Positions 51,101 through 63,650 of a DNA stretch of 64,000 bases are shown here, piece by piece. The notes beneath the pieces are model-generated. The model was not told the origin of the DNA, did not search any database, and saw only the letters and a list, made by a program, of their open reading frames with translations. The stretch is from Trichinella spiralis. Lineage: Eukaryota > Nematoda > Enoplea > Trichinellida > Trichinellidae. The DNA is taken from assembly GCA_000181795.3 (NCBI GenBank), contig CM012953.1, positions 3,657,484 to 3,721,483 of the forward strand. The letters run 5' to 3'. Position 1 is the stretch's first letter; each line of letters begins with the position of its first letter. The translations under genes and the position numbers were made by a program.

Positions 51101-52249
51101 TGTTCTTTTAATAAATCACTTTAAGGGCCACCTGTTGTAACGACAAGCAGTGATTTTATTCCGGTCACTATAAATGAAAAAGTAAGTATGAACTGCACCT
51201 ATTCGGCTCGACCACCACCTCAAGTCTCTTGGATATTCAACGGTTACACAGACATTGTATGAAAAATTTTACAGTGAATTTGGAATATTTTGTTGATATA
51301 TTATTTTTACATTTTAAAGTTAAATCAAATGAAAAATAAAGAACGGCTCAAGCATAAAGAAATAAAAATTGATGATTCCACTGAAAGAATATCCGTTATT
51401 ACTATTGATGGTGTCAGGAATCAGGACTTTGGAAATTATACGTGTCGTGTAATTAACAAATATGGTTCAGTTGAGAAGACCATTTTCTTGTCTGGTAAAT
51501 AATGATAGTCTCCTGTTATTTTTTTTTCTTGCACTTCATCATTGCATTACGATGTATTTTGTAGGAATACCTGGGAAACCGTTTGATTTATTACCAAAAA
51601 TTGAACTGCATCGACCGGACAGCGTGCTGTTGGTGTGGTCACTTCCTTCCTCAGAACCGATTGTTGGTTATAAAATTTTCATTGCAACAGTATGTGTATT
51701 TTTTTCAAGCAGTAGAAAAATATAATTTGAAATGTCTATTACTGTTTCAGGAGAATTCACCTCAGACTAGTGAAATAAACGTTCCAATGACTCAAACAGA
51801 TTGTAACATAGTGAATGTAAAAATCGAAAATGTGAGATATTAATAAGAGCTTTCTTTTTAGGTAAAAAGATTCAGAGATCGTCATTTTGGAAATGCGTTT
51901 ACAATTTGAAGTCTCTTCAGCCGAGCAAGAAATACAACATTGCAGTCCAATGCAGAAATGATTTTGGATGGGGATTATTTTCAGATCCAGTGATAGTAAC
52001 AACAAGTAAGTTCTGTTATTATTTCAGAATGAAATCAAATTGAAAAAAATGTTCATCTGTTTCAGCGGATTTTACCAGCAGCATGCTGATGTCAAAGCAA
52101 AGTAAATCAGTTTTACTTACTTATTTTGTTATTATTGTTCAGATAAGTGTATTTTTATAGAAGATTCTGGTGCACCCAAAATGATGATAGCATGGAATAT
52201 TTACAGTTTATTGTGTTTCATTATTTGTCCTCTGTTGTTGTTTCATTGA
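41718..52249 (+). CDS. Klingon-like adhesion protein: 3 Ig, 1 FN3, probable GPI anchor
   Basis: Cell-surface adhesion molecule. Exons: 41718-41757, 49349-49690, 49759-49880, 49946-50093, 50660-50677 (18-nt microexon), 51126-51256, 51320-51494, 51565-51689, 51751-51831, about 51862-52005, 52066-52101, 52161-52249; about 480 aa. Exon 1 encodes the signal peptide (MKSSLPLFVYLLS) and joins in phase across a 7.6-kb intron. Ig1 is in exon 2 (VTLPCC, IILWNK, SGEYECS), Ig2 in exons 3-4 (VLTCSAS, KIIWKR, GVYECTAS), Ig3 in exons 6-7 (SMNCTYS, VSWIFNG, GNYTCRV), FN3 in exons 8-10 (VLLVWSLP, KKYNIAVQCRNDFG). The end, SGAPKMMIAWNIYSLLCFII plus a few residues, is a hydrophobic tail with small residues before it, as in GPI signals. 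This layout matches Drosophila Klingon, but orthology is inferred from architecture only. The exon 10 start is uncertain. AATAAA is at about 52612. Confidence 0.8.
41758..49348 (+). other. 7.6-kb first intron of the Ig/FN3 gene
   Basis: Unlike other introns here this one is very long. It holds GC-balanced patches (about 41930-42060, 42440-42660, 46130-46470, 48480-48660) amid AT-rich DNA, and repeats: a TC run at about 42097, (TTG)n at about 43950-43995, a TA/TG tract at about 45058-45110, and (ATT)n at about 45370-45402. Long open frames, for example 45852-46298 on the minus strand, lack splice or domain support. Regulatory elements are likely but unproven. Confidence 0.6.
45058..45110. repeat. 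TA/TG microsatellite
   Basis: A tract of about ten TA units followed by six TG units, within the long intron. Confidence 0.9.
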
Positions 52250-52921
52250 AGAAAAAAGATCATTTTAAAGACACTTCTTTGTTTAAACTGTTTGTATAAT
52301 TTGATAATTAATTTTGTTTTGAAAGCGACTTCTGCTCAAAGAGGTCTCGATTTGAGACAAAGATTTGTAGTTTTGCACAGTTGGATATGCGCTAACAATT
52401 TGAAGCATTTAGTCGAGTGTTGAAGATGAGCTGTTGAATTTTGCGTTGTTGGGTTTAACAGTTTAGTGCTATTGATGCCTTACAATTTTTTAAAAATTAA
52501 TCTACAGTTTTGTTTGCCATTCATTTGGAATATACTTTTTGCTTTGACTGCTTCATCTGCTGTACCGCGCATGCTTTCTTCTACTATCTTATATGTAATT
52601 ATGTTAGGTGAAATAAAAATAAAATTTTTTCAGTGCTCAATTAAATGCTTTTTGGAAATGTTTTCATGCAAATTTAAATATAAAATAAATCTTTACTTAT
52701 TATAGCAATATTTATTTAAAATACTTTTCATACAATAAGAAACAAGCGCTTATTTTCAATTAGAAATTTATATTAATTTATAATTTAATAATATTCCACT
52801 TAATAATACTGTAAATTATTGTAAAAAATTAAATTATCATGTATAATATTTATTTCATCAAACATAGATTAAAAGGTCTAAGTTAATTCAAAATAGGTTA
52901 CAGTACATAATTTAAATCAAG
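52250..52921. other. 3' flank of the Ig/FN3 gene
   Basis: AT-rich, with AATAAA at about 52612 as the likely polyadenylation signal. No further exon was found. Confidence 0.5.
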
Positions 52922-53109
52922 TTGCAATCTAACGAACGGCAAAGTTTTATTTGTATTTTAACTGTTATGAAATGCAGTTCTGTAATCATGTCACAACATG
53001 CGGTCCAGTGCACGTTTTCATGTGTGGTGATCGATGCCTCATGTGACTTGGTCGGCGGTTGTAGTAGTAGTAAAGTAGTGGTTGAACGTGAATGTTGTTG
53101 GTTAGCTTT

Positions 53110-55137
53110 TGCCAAATTTTGGCAACTTGCCGTTCTGAAGGCCCCAGTAGCCGGTGGTGTGGTTTTAGAACCACGGGTCAGACGTTCGGTTGGTGCCGAA
53201 GTGCGTCCAGATTTTAACACCTTATCTTCCGAGCGACATGATTTGCGCTGTCTGTTGCCCGGACGTTCTGAACGGTTTTTGGAGCGAAAGTTCCCTTCGG
53301 CAAAGTATGTATGGTATTTGAATGGCCAGCCGATCCGTGGAAGTGTCACCAACAGGCTGCAAGTGCAGACGAAAGTGGAAGAAGCGGCCAACTGGCCGTG
53401 GTTGAAGCGTTTCTATCACTGTGCAGTTCACTTGAAGCCGGAATTTGTCATCCTAAGTGCAAATTATTCACTCCGGTAGCCGAGTCTACTGGTGAAGAAA
53501 CAGAATTCAAGAAGACCGGTGATTATCCAGCCGGGCAGCATCGCATTCGTTCCCTGTCCGTTGTTTCGCTCTGAGCCGAAGCCGGTGGACGTGCTTTTTG
53601 TGGTCAACAACACACGTCGACTCGACGTCGACAACAGCGGTCGGTTTTTTGTTTCTGAAATCAGCTTGCAAATTGCCGACGTTGGGCCCCAAGACCAAGG
53701 AATTTACCAGTGCGTGGTTAGGAACGCGCAGAGTGGCCAGTCGTTTCGTGGTCATCCCGTTCCTGTGCACTTGTCCACGTCCCCGGCGACGATCCATGCG
53801 GTGCTGTTGTATCCGCTAGCCGGCGTTAGCTTGCTGAGCGCGCGGCTCGGTGACAACGTCACGCTGCAGTGCGTCATCGGCAGCGTTTCGGCGAGTCCGA
53901 TTGTGTGGGTCGAGTTGAACGACAACTTGCGAACACTGGCCGGCATTCGAACCAGGCTGGGAAATTTGCTGTCGTCCAACGTCAGCAGCGCCCATCACGG
54001 CTCCTACGTTTGTCAGTCCGGACAAGCTTCCGCCTCGTACGCGCTACAAGTCCAGTCTCCGCTGTTCGTTCGCCTGCGCCTGGTGGTTAGTCGACTCGAA
54101 GATGACTCGTGGTTTTCGGACTTAGTGTGCTACACCCACGGCGATCGTTCAACCACACTCAGCTGGTTTTACAACGGCCGGCCGTTGTTGGATGCCGACT
54201 TGATCACTGCGCACTGGTCGGTGCAACGTCACGGCCGCAATCCACAGTGGACGGCCACCATAAGCCCGCCTCCCCCGCCCGGTGTTTACCATTGTGTGGC
54301 CACGTCTGGCGATGAACCCACTACGGACTCGATTTACGTGTCTGAGTGGCCGAGTACGACACGACGTCGTTCTGCCACAAATGCCCACTGGTCGAAGCTG
54401 ATCCGAGTCGGTCCAACGAACAATACAGTGAAGTTGAATTCGAAAACGTTCCTGCTTTGCCAACTCCACTCGCCGCGCGCGACCGTTTCTTGGCGGCACA
54501 ACAATACCAAGCTGAAACTCGACTCGAGAAGGTCGTTGGTCAGCTACGGCTCGTTTCAGATCCGCCAGTTTGACTACACCGACCAGGGTTGGAACGTGTG
54601 CGAAGCAGCCGACGGCCGGTGGAACGTGACCAGTGAAGCGGCCTATGTTGATGCTGAAGACTTGACGACGTGTTGATTCGTCGCCCGCTAATGGTTGACA
54701 ACACGTACGATGCCACCGTTAACAATCACTCAGGAGAAATTCTGAAGGTGTCGTTAAAGTTGGCACCACCGCAAGCGGTGCGACTGGGCAACACGTCGGT
54801 GCTGTTGCGTTGGGAATTGCCAGCTAAGCTGCCCGACCGTCCGGGGCTGTTCAGGATCCAGCTGCGCAAGTTGGCCGATGGCTACGATTGGGAAACGTTG
54901 GACGCCGATGTGCCGGGCTACACAAACAGCTATGTGGTCGACCGTCTTCAGCCGAGCGCTTCCTACAGCTTTTATTATGCTGTCATTTTTCGCAACCGCT
55001 ACCAGGAGACAAGCGCCAAATCAAAGCGAGTGACCATGAGCCCGGAGGACAACGGCCGTTGCATCGAACGTCCCTATTCTGAGCCTGAATTGAAGACCAC
55101 CGTGTCCAAGTGGCTCGACGCGATTCAACTGAAGTGA
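53110..55137 (+). pseudogene. Intronless multi-Ig/FN3 gene copy, broken (probable retrocopy)
   Basis: A GC-rich, uninterrupted coding stretch with about five Ig domains and one FN3 domain. Ig cues are DLRCLLPG/YVWYLNGQP/YHCAV, FVPCPL/GIYQCVV, VTLQCVIG/GSYVCQSG, SDLVCYTHG/LSWFYNG/YHCVATSG and FLLCQLH/VSWRHNN/WNVCEA. The FN3 part reads TSVLLRWELP and SYVVDRLQPSASYSFYYAV, which recalls the FN3 domains of hedgehog co-receptors (ihog/boi, CDON), though that link is weak. An in-frame stop (53477-53479) and a one-base shift near 54660 break it. No signal peptide or intron is seen, whereas its neighbours have many introns. A processed copy of a multi-exon gene is the best explanation; a real single-exon gene with assembly errors is the alternative. 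The parent is not in this window. Confidence 0.55.
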
Positions 55138-55309
55138 GAACAACCGTTCGGCGATGATGCTGCAGCATCACCAGTGGCCGCTTCGATTTCAGAACGAGAC
55201 CGTGGTGGACGCATCGACTCGCGAGCACATAAACGACCGCTTTGAAAAGACTCTCCACTGGCAGCTGCAGTCAGCGGCTGGTTCGTCTGTTGTTATCCCA
55301 ACACACGGC

Positions 55310-55850
55310 GCCATACCCCAAGTCGACAGGTGCTTATGGAGCGGAAGTTGAGAACGTGCCTGGACCAAATACTGCCGAACAAAACGAAGTTAGCGCAACG
55401 AAAAGTTACACCGCCCTGCAGAGAATTTAAGGAAGACGACCATGTTTTCGCAAGATGTTACAACGAATTGAACAAATGGTCAAAAGCCCAAATCGTTGAA
55501 TGGGCCGACTGCTCTACATGGTTCGTACTAAAACTGGCCTGGTATTGAAGTGAGGCGTCAATCACCAACGGCTGCGGATTTCAAAATGAAAGAATTGTTT
55601 TACTTAAATACGGCAGGGATGTTGTTTACATTCTGTACTCTGCCTGCATATCATTACCACTGTAAATGTGACCTATAAATATAAATAAATATAAATAGCG
55701 CAAGCCTAGTGATATTTAAACGTAACAGATAGCATTATATTTAAAAAGTTTATGGGAGTGCGTAAAACGTGACAAGCACTAATCATTGTATCTGGAGCGA
55801 AAAAAACCGAATCGACTGAGGTTCCCGACTCTTTATTTACATCAACGCAA
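55310..55850 (+). mobile_element. Ty3/gypsy integrase tail with possible LTR remnant
   Basis: The frame around 55320-55545 matches the end of a gypsy integrase (VLMERKLRTCLD, then REFKEDDHVFARCYNELNKW). It is followed by a short purine-rich stretch (GGCAGGGA) and TGTTGTTTACATTCTG at about 55618, as at the start of a 3' LTR. The LTR's far end was not located. Only the element's 3' end is present, directly after the intronless Ig copy and in the same orientation. Fossil, heavily truncated. Confidence 0.6.
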
Positions 55851-56466
55851 TTTAATATTATTATGGAAAGTTTCTATTAAAATGTTTCAACAGTTTTCAA
55901 CAATAACAACTATTTTAAATTGATTGTAATTTGAATGATACGGATAATAATATAATTATGAACAATTTAACTTGAAAATCTTTTATAATTACAATATCCT
56001 TTCGTTGCAGCGTTCGTTGAAAATCATGTAAACTCATAGCAAATCATGTTATTTTTATAAATATATTTTGCAATATATTATTCTATGAAATAAGAATAAG
56101 TGCTGACAATGTAATAATTTTCGTAGTCTTGCTTGACAATCTTTTATTTCTTACTGTACTGTCTTCCTGATGTATTTGAGTAAAATTTATAAAATAAAAA
56201 GTAATTTGTTATTAAATATTTTTACATTTTCTATTAAAACTATAAAATCATCTTATTTTTAAGATTATTTCTATTTTATGAAATATGTAGTAAGATATGA
56301 CTGTACTTTTGAGATTAACTTGACACTCTTTTATATTTTACTGTATTTTCATTTGCGGTGTAAATAGGTTGATTGAAGATCCATCTAATTTGCATGATTA
56401 TTGCCACCGAATCTTTTTGCTTTATTCTCGGCTATTAGTTTTAGCATTTGTATTTTTTATTCTAAT
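55851..56466. other. AT-rich DNA upstream of ATRX
   Basis: No gene. It presumably includes the ATRX promoter. No 3' splice site close to the ATRX ATG stands out. Confidence 0.4.
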
Positions 56467-59134
56467 ATGGCACCTCCATTTCAAATTGGTTGTAATTTAC
56501 GTCAAATTTTGACTGGATTGAAGGAGGCTGAAGGTAATTATTTTGTTGAAGTTTTTTTACATTTGAAGACGTTTTTTTAACAGTATTTAATTTTAATTGA
56601 TTTTGTTAAATAGTTTTTTTTTTTAATTTTGAATATTCATGTTTACTGATGCGTTATTGGTATAGTCTCATTTCAATTGATAAAATTGCTAGTGTCTTTT
56701 TGGATGATGTTTTTGTTTGACTTAAATCACTTTAAATGAAACTTTACTTTTGTTATTTTTTTGAAAGTTTATCCGAAATTTTGTTTTCAAAAATGTTCTT
56801 ATACTTTTGTACAGTATGCTTGTTTCACTTTGAATTTTTATGAAATTAATGTCATTTTAAGGATATTTTTCACCATTTTTGAAAACAAAATTTTACATGC
56901 TTGTTGAAGTATTTTTATGCATGATTTGTTTAATCTCTTGAAGTTATTTTATGGTTTGCATTGTTGATGTTTGTTACAGTTATGATCTTCTGTATCAGAC
57001 AGTTAGCAGTACTTATGTTTTAATTGTTGATTATTAAATGGTGTTTGAAAATTTTTGTTTTTAGAAAAGTTTGAAAAGCTTTTGCAGTGTTTCTGTAGCT
57101 TTTCAGTGTGGAATGCATGTTTGTTTATTAATTAATTTAAATGTAAAAATTTATATGCTTATATGAGCATTATTACTTCTTTAGGTCATAAGTGTTCTGT
57201 GGAAAATGCTTCATCGCAGCTGAGTAAGTTGTTTTTTATAAAATTGGGAAGAATTGAAATGATCAAAGGTGTTACGTTATCGTTTTTTAAATCATTATGA
57301 TGTTTTTATTTACAGTATGATTTTTAATTAAAATTAGCTTTAATATTTTCTACTGTACGTATATAAATTTTTATTTATGGTGGAATATCAAAACGTTTTA
57401 TGAAGAATTTTTATTTCAGTACTATTATTGTGTTTGGTTTTTTGGAAAATACAGAGTAATGATCAACGTAAATATAATACACTTGTAGTTGTTTCAATAT
57501 ACTTTTAAATTACTTGCTTCGTTTATATTTTTAATTGATGTCCAGTATATGTTTTTTTTCCTTGAGCAGGCTGCATTTCTTTGGTTAGCTGCAATAATTG
57601 CAATTTGTTGGATGTTTTTCTAAATGGTAAAGTTAACGAAGAATTGGCTTCCTACTTTTTTTCATCGTTGGATGCTTTCCTGACTTGCGATGAAAAGAAA
57701 GATTCAAATGAAGGTGATGCTTTGCAAGTGTGAATGGAAGGAAATTATTTACTGTATATTAATATTTATTTGTTTAAGAAGTATGTGTGAATGAAGTGGT
57801 TGACAATATTGCGTTGGTTGAACAGCCTTCAATGTCACCGTTGAGGTCGAATGAAGTTGTTCGCCTGAATGCGTTGCAAAAGTTCGATCCCGAAAAATGC
57901 ATGAAAGATGTATGGTTTGATTCATGGATTTTTCAAAGCAGTTTGAATTTGAAATAATGAAAAATTTAGCTCGCCAAGAAAGAAGTTGAAGAGCAATGTC
58001 GAATTAGCATTTTGCAACATGCCGAAATATTGGCGAACGATCCTATCGCAGAGGTCGTCGGTAAAAAATTGGACTCTGGTAAATTTTTTTGTTTGAATAT
58101 TTAGGATGAAGTTTTGAAAAAATGTTTTAATAAATTGAATAATTGATGAGATAAATTGTAGAAGATGACGAAATGGAAGACATTCGCTTTCGTGAAGCTG
58201 AGGAACGATATTTGAATAATTCACAGACGCGTTTTGACAGAAAAGTATTAAACATTATGAATAAAGAATATGCAGCGCAGTAAGTATTTGTTTTGTCAAG
58301 CTTGAAGAGTGCAGAAAATTTGATTTAATTAATTCTCATTTTTTAAATGAGTTAGTTATACGGTTGTTCAAAGAGAGATTTTAAAGAGAAAACGTATTAT
58401 TATTCTTTGCATTGCAGAACTTCAGACGAAGAGCAGTCGGATGGATTTCAAGATGAAAATTTGGAAATGGAAAGCAATTCTACGACATCATCTTATCAAG
58501 AAAATAATTCAGACGAAATGCGTGATGATCAGTGCAACGAAATTGAAGTATTGGCCGACAAAAGAAAAGAATCCGAAGATTCATTTGAAGAAAGCAGTGA
58601 TTCAGAGTCTGAAAAGGACGAAGAATTTGAAATGTTGAGCGATAAAGGTACTAAGAAGGTCGAAGAGGATAACGACATTACTTCGAGTGACGAAGTTGGC
58701 GATTCCTCTCCAATGAAGGTGGTATCGGAATATTTTTCCGGTCTGTCCGCCACTGAGGCCGCATCAGAGAATGTCATGAATAGAAGTGACACCGAAGAAG
58801 AAGAAGAAGAAGAAGAAGCAGCTAAGGACGAAAATGTTGAATTGGCGAAATCTTCATCGTCAAAAACGACAAAGATTGCTGAAGAGAGTGACTCAGAGGA
58901 CAGCGAATTATCATTCAAGCCTGTAATTCATAGAAAGGTAGCTGTTGGTTGCATTAGAGATTCTTCCAGTACCACAAGCAGCTCGAGCACGTCTAGCAGT
59001 AGCCGGTCAGAAAAACAACTCGATCTTGGTAATTATAATAGAAGTTTAATTTTTATATATTGGACTGTTTTGTTTTATATTATTTTTTTTCAATTTTCAT
59101 CTTGATTATGTACTTTTTTTTCATTTATTCAGTC

Positions 59135-59186
<52 letters not shown>

Positions 59187-60154
59187 CTTAGATGCGTTCA
59201 AGTTTCCTGAAGAGAGAGCAAGGAATTCAGAGAAGAAAAGGAAATCGAGATCATCTTCATCACTCATTGGTCGAAAAAAGTAAATAACTTATAAATTTGT
59301 CTTGATGTTGTGAATTTTTCTTACCGAAGAAGCATGTGGGGGGGGGATATTCAATTCATGTTGCTTGGTGCTAATTTCACTGTTTACGCATAGCTGATAT
59401 GAATTTCATTGTCTAGGCGTTTGCATCGTTTGTGGTACAGTACCTCTTCAGATGAAAATTCTGATCATGGGAAGAATAATGGCGAGCAGTCATCGGACGG
59501 CAAGCTCGGTGGGTTGACTTTGGAAAGCAGTCCTGCTCCTCCGGTTCGTTTGCAGAAACGTATGCGTTTGCAAATTTTGTCATTCAACGCGAAATGAAAA
59601 TAAAAGTCAATAATCGTTGCTTGCAGGGAAAGTCGACGACAATGATGAAGAAAGTGAGGAAATGAAGGAGAAGACGAANNNNNNNNNNGATAACGACATT
59701 ACTTCGAGTGACGAAGTTGGCGATTCCTCTCCAATGAAGGTGGTATCGGAATATTTTCCGGTCTGTCCGCCACTGAGGCCGCATCAGAGAATGTCATGAA
59801 TAGAAGTGACACCGAAGAAGAAGAAGAAGAAGAAGAAGCAGCTAAGGACGAAAATGTTGAATTGGCGAAATCTTCATCGTCAAAAACGACAAAGATTGCT
59901 GAAGAGAGTGACTCAGAGGACAGCGAATTATCATTCAAGCCTGTAATTCATAGAAAGGTAGCTGTTGGTTGCATTAGAGATTCTTCCAGTACCACAAGCA
60001 GCTCGAGCACGTCTAGCAGTAGCCGGTCAGAAAAACAACTCGATCTTGGTAATTATAATAGAAGTTTAATTTTTATATATTGGACTGTTTTGTTTTATAT
60101 TATTTTTTTTCAATTTTCATCTTGATTATGTACTTTTTTTTCATTTATTCAGTC

Positions 60155-60191
<37 letters not shown>

Positions 60192-63100
60192 CTTAGATGC
60201 GTTCAAGTTTCCTGAAGAGAGAGCAAGGAATTCAGAGAAGAAAAGGAAATCGAGATCATCTTCATCACTCATTGGTCGAAAAAAGTAAATAACTTATAAA
60301 TTTGTCTTGATGTTGTGAATTTTTCTTACCGAAGAAGCATGTGGGGGGGGGATATTCAATTCATGTTGCTTGGTGCTAATTTCACTGTTTACGCATAGCT
60401 GATATGAATTTCATTGTCTAGGCGTTTGCATCGTTTGTGGTACAGTACCTCTTCAGATGAAAATTCTGATCATGGGAAGAATAATGGCGAGCAGTCATCG
60501 GACGGCAAGCTCGGTGGGTTGACTTTGGAAAGCAGTCCTGCTCCTCCGGTTCGTTTGCAGAAACGTATGCGTTTGCAAATTTTGTCATTCAACGCGAAAT
60601 GAAAATAAAAGTCAATAATCGTTGCTTGCAGGGAAAGTCGACGACAATGATGAAGAAAGTGAGGAAATGAAGGAGAAGACGAAGAAAAGTAGTGTTGAAA
60701 TGAATTATTCGAATCTCTCTAATTTTATGCATTTTTTAATTGGATATTTTTTGCAGGACATTTGTCGCCGTTGTCGAATAGTGAGAATGAAAAGGAGGCA
60801 GTTACAGTGGACAGCAGCAAGGAAGAAACGAATGGTGAGAATATTGTTGTTATTAGTTGATGTGATATTTGTATGATGTATTTGAATTTTTAGAAGAGCA
60901 AGTTACCCAAAAGGGCGAAACTGAGGAGGAGGAGGAGGAGAAGAAAAGCAAAGAAGATGAGAAGAAGAAGAAGAAGAAAGATGAAAAGAAGAACAAGGAA
61001 AAGGACGATGGTGAAAGTGAAAATTCAGATTTGAATGAATTGGTATCTTTTTTTTCTTTTGTCGAATAATAATCATGTTGAATGATAGGATAGATGAATG
61101 GATATTGTATTTTCTTTTTGTTTTCTTTTCAGCAAAGTCCTAGAAAGAAGAACACTTTACGCAGGGATATTCGTGGCATCATGAAAATGAAAGATTTGAA
61201 AAAGTCGACCGTGAAAGCTCACAGAGACGAGATGGCTCGCAGGAAAAGAATTGAGATGTTGCAGAAGAAGGTGAGCAACCTTTTTCTGTTGCGATAACGA
61301 TATATATATGTATATGTTTGGTAATGGGGGTTTTTGTTTTGCAGTATAATAATTTTTCCAACGCTCCTACGGTGGAGACTGTCAATACGGGGAAAGTTGT
61401 TTTGGAAATTTCTGAAGATGGAAAACCGATTGTAGAAGTTGATGAAGAAATTTCTAAAATGTTGAAACCCCACCAAGCGAAAGGCGTGCAATTTTTGTAC
61501 CAGTGCATTTTTGAGAAGAAGTCCAAAGAGAAAAATCTCGGTGGTGGTTGCATTTTGGCCCATTGTATGGGTCTTGGAAAAACTTTTCAAGTTTGTCTTT
61601 TTCTCTCAATTCTTATTTTCAAGTCAAGTGAAATTTTCGTTTTCTCTAAATCTAGGTGTTGGCTTTCTTGCATACGGTGATGAAAGACGTCGATTTTAAC
61701 GTTAATCGAGTTTTGATTGTCACTCCGATTAATGTTGTTCTGAATTGGCGAAACGAAATATCACTTTGGTTGGATGATCACGGTTTTGACAAAAATGTGA
61801 GCCCTTGACGGGAACGTCTATATTCTGTTCGTGTTTGAAATGGATTTTTATGCATTTTATGTTCAGATCTGGGCAATGCACGAAGTTAGAACGACCAAAG
61901 ACAGATATTACGTTATTGAACGTTGGGAAAATGATGGCGGCATTTTGATCATCGGCTATGAATTGCTTCGCTATTTGTTGACGTGTACTCGCAAAGGGAA
62001 CAGAGCAATGATTGAAAAAGCTTTTTCGAAACCTGGTAGGTTTTTGTTCGAAACAGGAAAGAAACATTGGCAAAATATTATAATAATTTGTACAATGACT
62101 TAAAGGGCCTGATATTGTTGTCTGTGACGAAGCGCATCGATTGAAAAATGAAAAAAGCGGCATTTCGCAAGCGTTATTGCAAATTCCAACAAAACGGCGC
62201 ATATGTTTGACAGGCACTCCGTTGCAGAACAATTTGATGGAATGTACGGAAATACTGCTCGAATAAATAAATAAATAGATAATTTGCAATTCGGTGATAT
62301 TTTTTTAGATTATGCAATGGTAAATTTTGTGAAACCGAATTTGTTGGGAACTCGAATGGAATTTCTTAACCGCTTTGTCAATCCTATCAAAAATGGTCAA
62401 ATGTCGGATTCAACTTTGGGCGATGTGGCTTTGATGAAACGTCGAGTGCACATTTTGCACAATTTGCTGTGCGGTTTTGTGCATGTCAGTTGTTTTTTTT
62501 TGTGATGGTTTTTTGCAAAATGTTCAGAGTTTCAAATTTGAATTTTTTTTTCCAGAGAGTCGATTATCGTGCTATTTCTGAGGCGCTTCCTCCGAAATTT
62601 GAATACGTTCTATTTGTACGCTTGAGCAACGTCCAACGGAAACTTTACACCGATTATTTGGGCACATTTTATGATGAATCGCGAAATGTGAAAGACAAGA
62701 GCGTTTTGCAGTCGGCGTTGTTTGTCCATTATCAAGTTTTGCAACGTGTTTGTTCGCATCCTCGCGAATTGTTCATCATGGAAGAGAGGGCCCAGAAAAA
62801 GGTATAACAGTGTTTTGTTGTCGAAGGAAAGAAGAGAGGATACTTTTTATTTATACTGACTGATTTTTGATGTGTTGGTCAATTTTGACGGGAAAAGGAG
62901 TGGTTTTATTATTACCATTATTTTTTTGTTCGAGGTTCAGTTAAAACGATTACCGGTGTCAAATGGTGCGAATGGAAACAAGGTTATGGAGAACAAGGTG
63001 TTGCGATTACTTACCAAAAACCTAAAAATAAGAAAAGGATTTTTATTTCATTTTTTTCTTTTTTTTTCTTCACATTTCATATTTCTATCTTGCTCTTTTT

Positions 63101-63603
63101 TCTCCTTCTCTATATATCTCCCGTGTCTATCTCTGTACTTTTTAAATTAGAATATTTGATATACATATAATTCTTATTTAGCTAACTGAATATGAATATG
63201 TCTATTAATCTGTCTCTCTCTCTCTCTTTCTCTTTTTCATTTTCCATCAATCTACTGGCTATCTCTATCTCATTGAAATTATAATATTTGATATGTGAAA
63301 TTTTTTATTTAGCTAAACGAATATGAATCTGAACAGTCGCTGTCTTCATCACTGTCGACAAACAGTTGTGAATTGACCGACGAGGAGCCGGCTAATAGAG
63401 AACAATCTGTTGCTAAAGATTTGCCGAAGCCAATTGAGCCACCACCGGTTTCAAAAAAGAATTGGTATTTGCCCACTTTGAAAGAAGACGATCCTTTGCT
63501 AGTGGAAATGTCGGGAAAAATGGTCGTCTTGTTTGAAATTATTCAACGGTGTGGTGATATTGGTGACAAAGTGTAAGCAGTGGAACTTGAAAAACTTGTG
63601 CAT

Positions 63604-63650
<47 letters not shown>

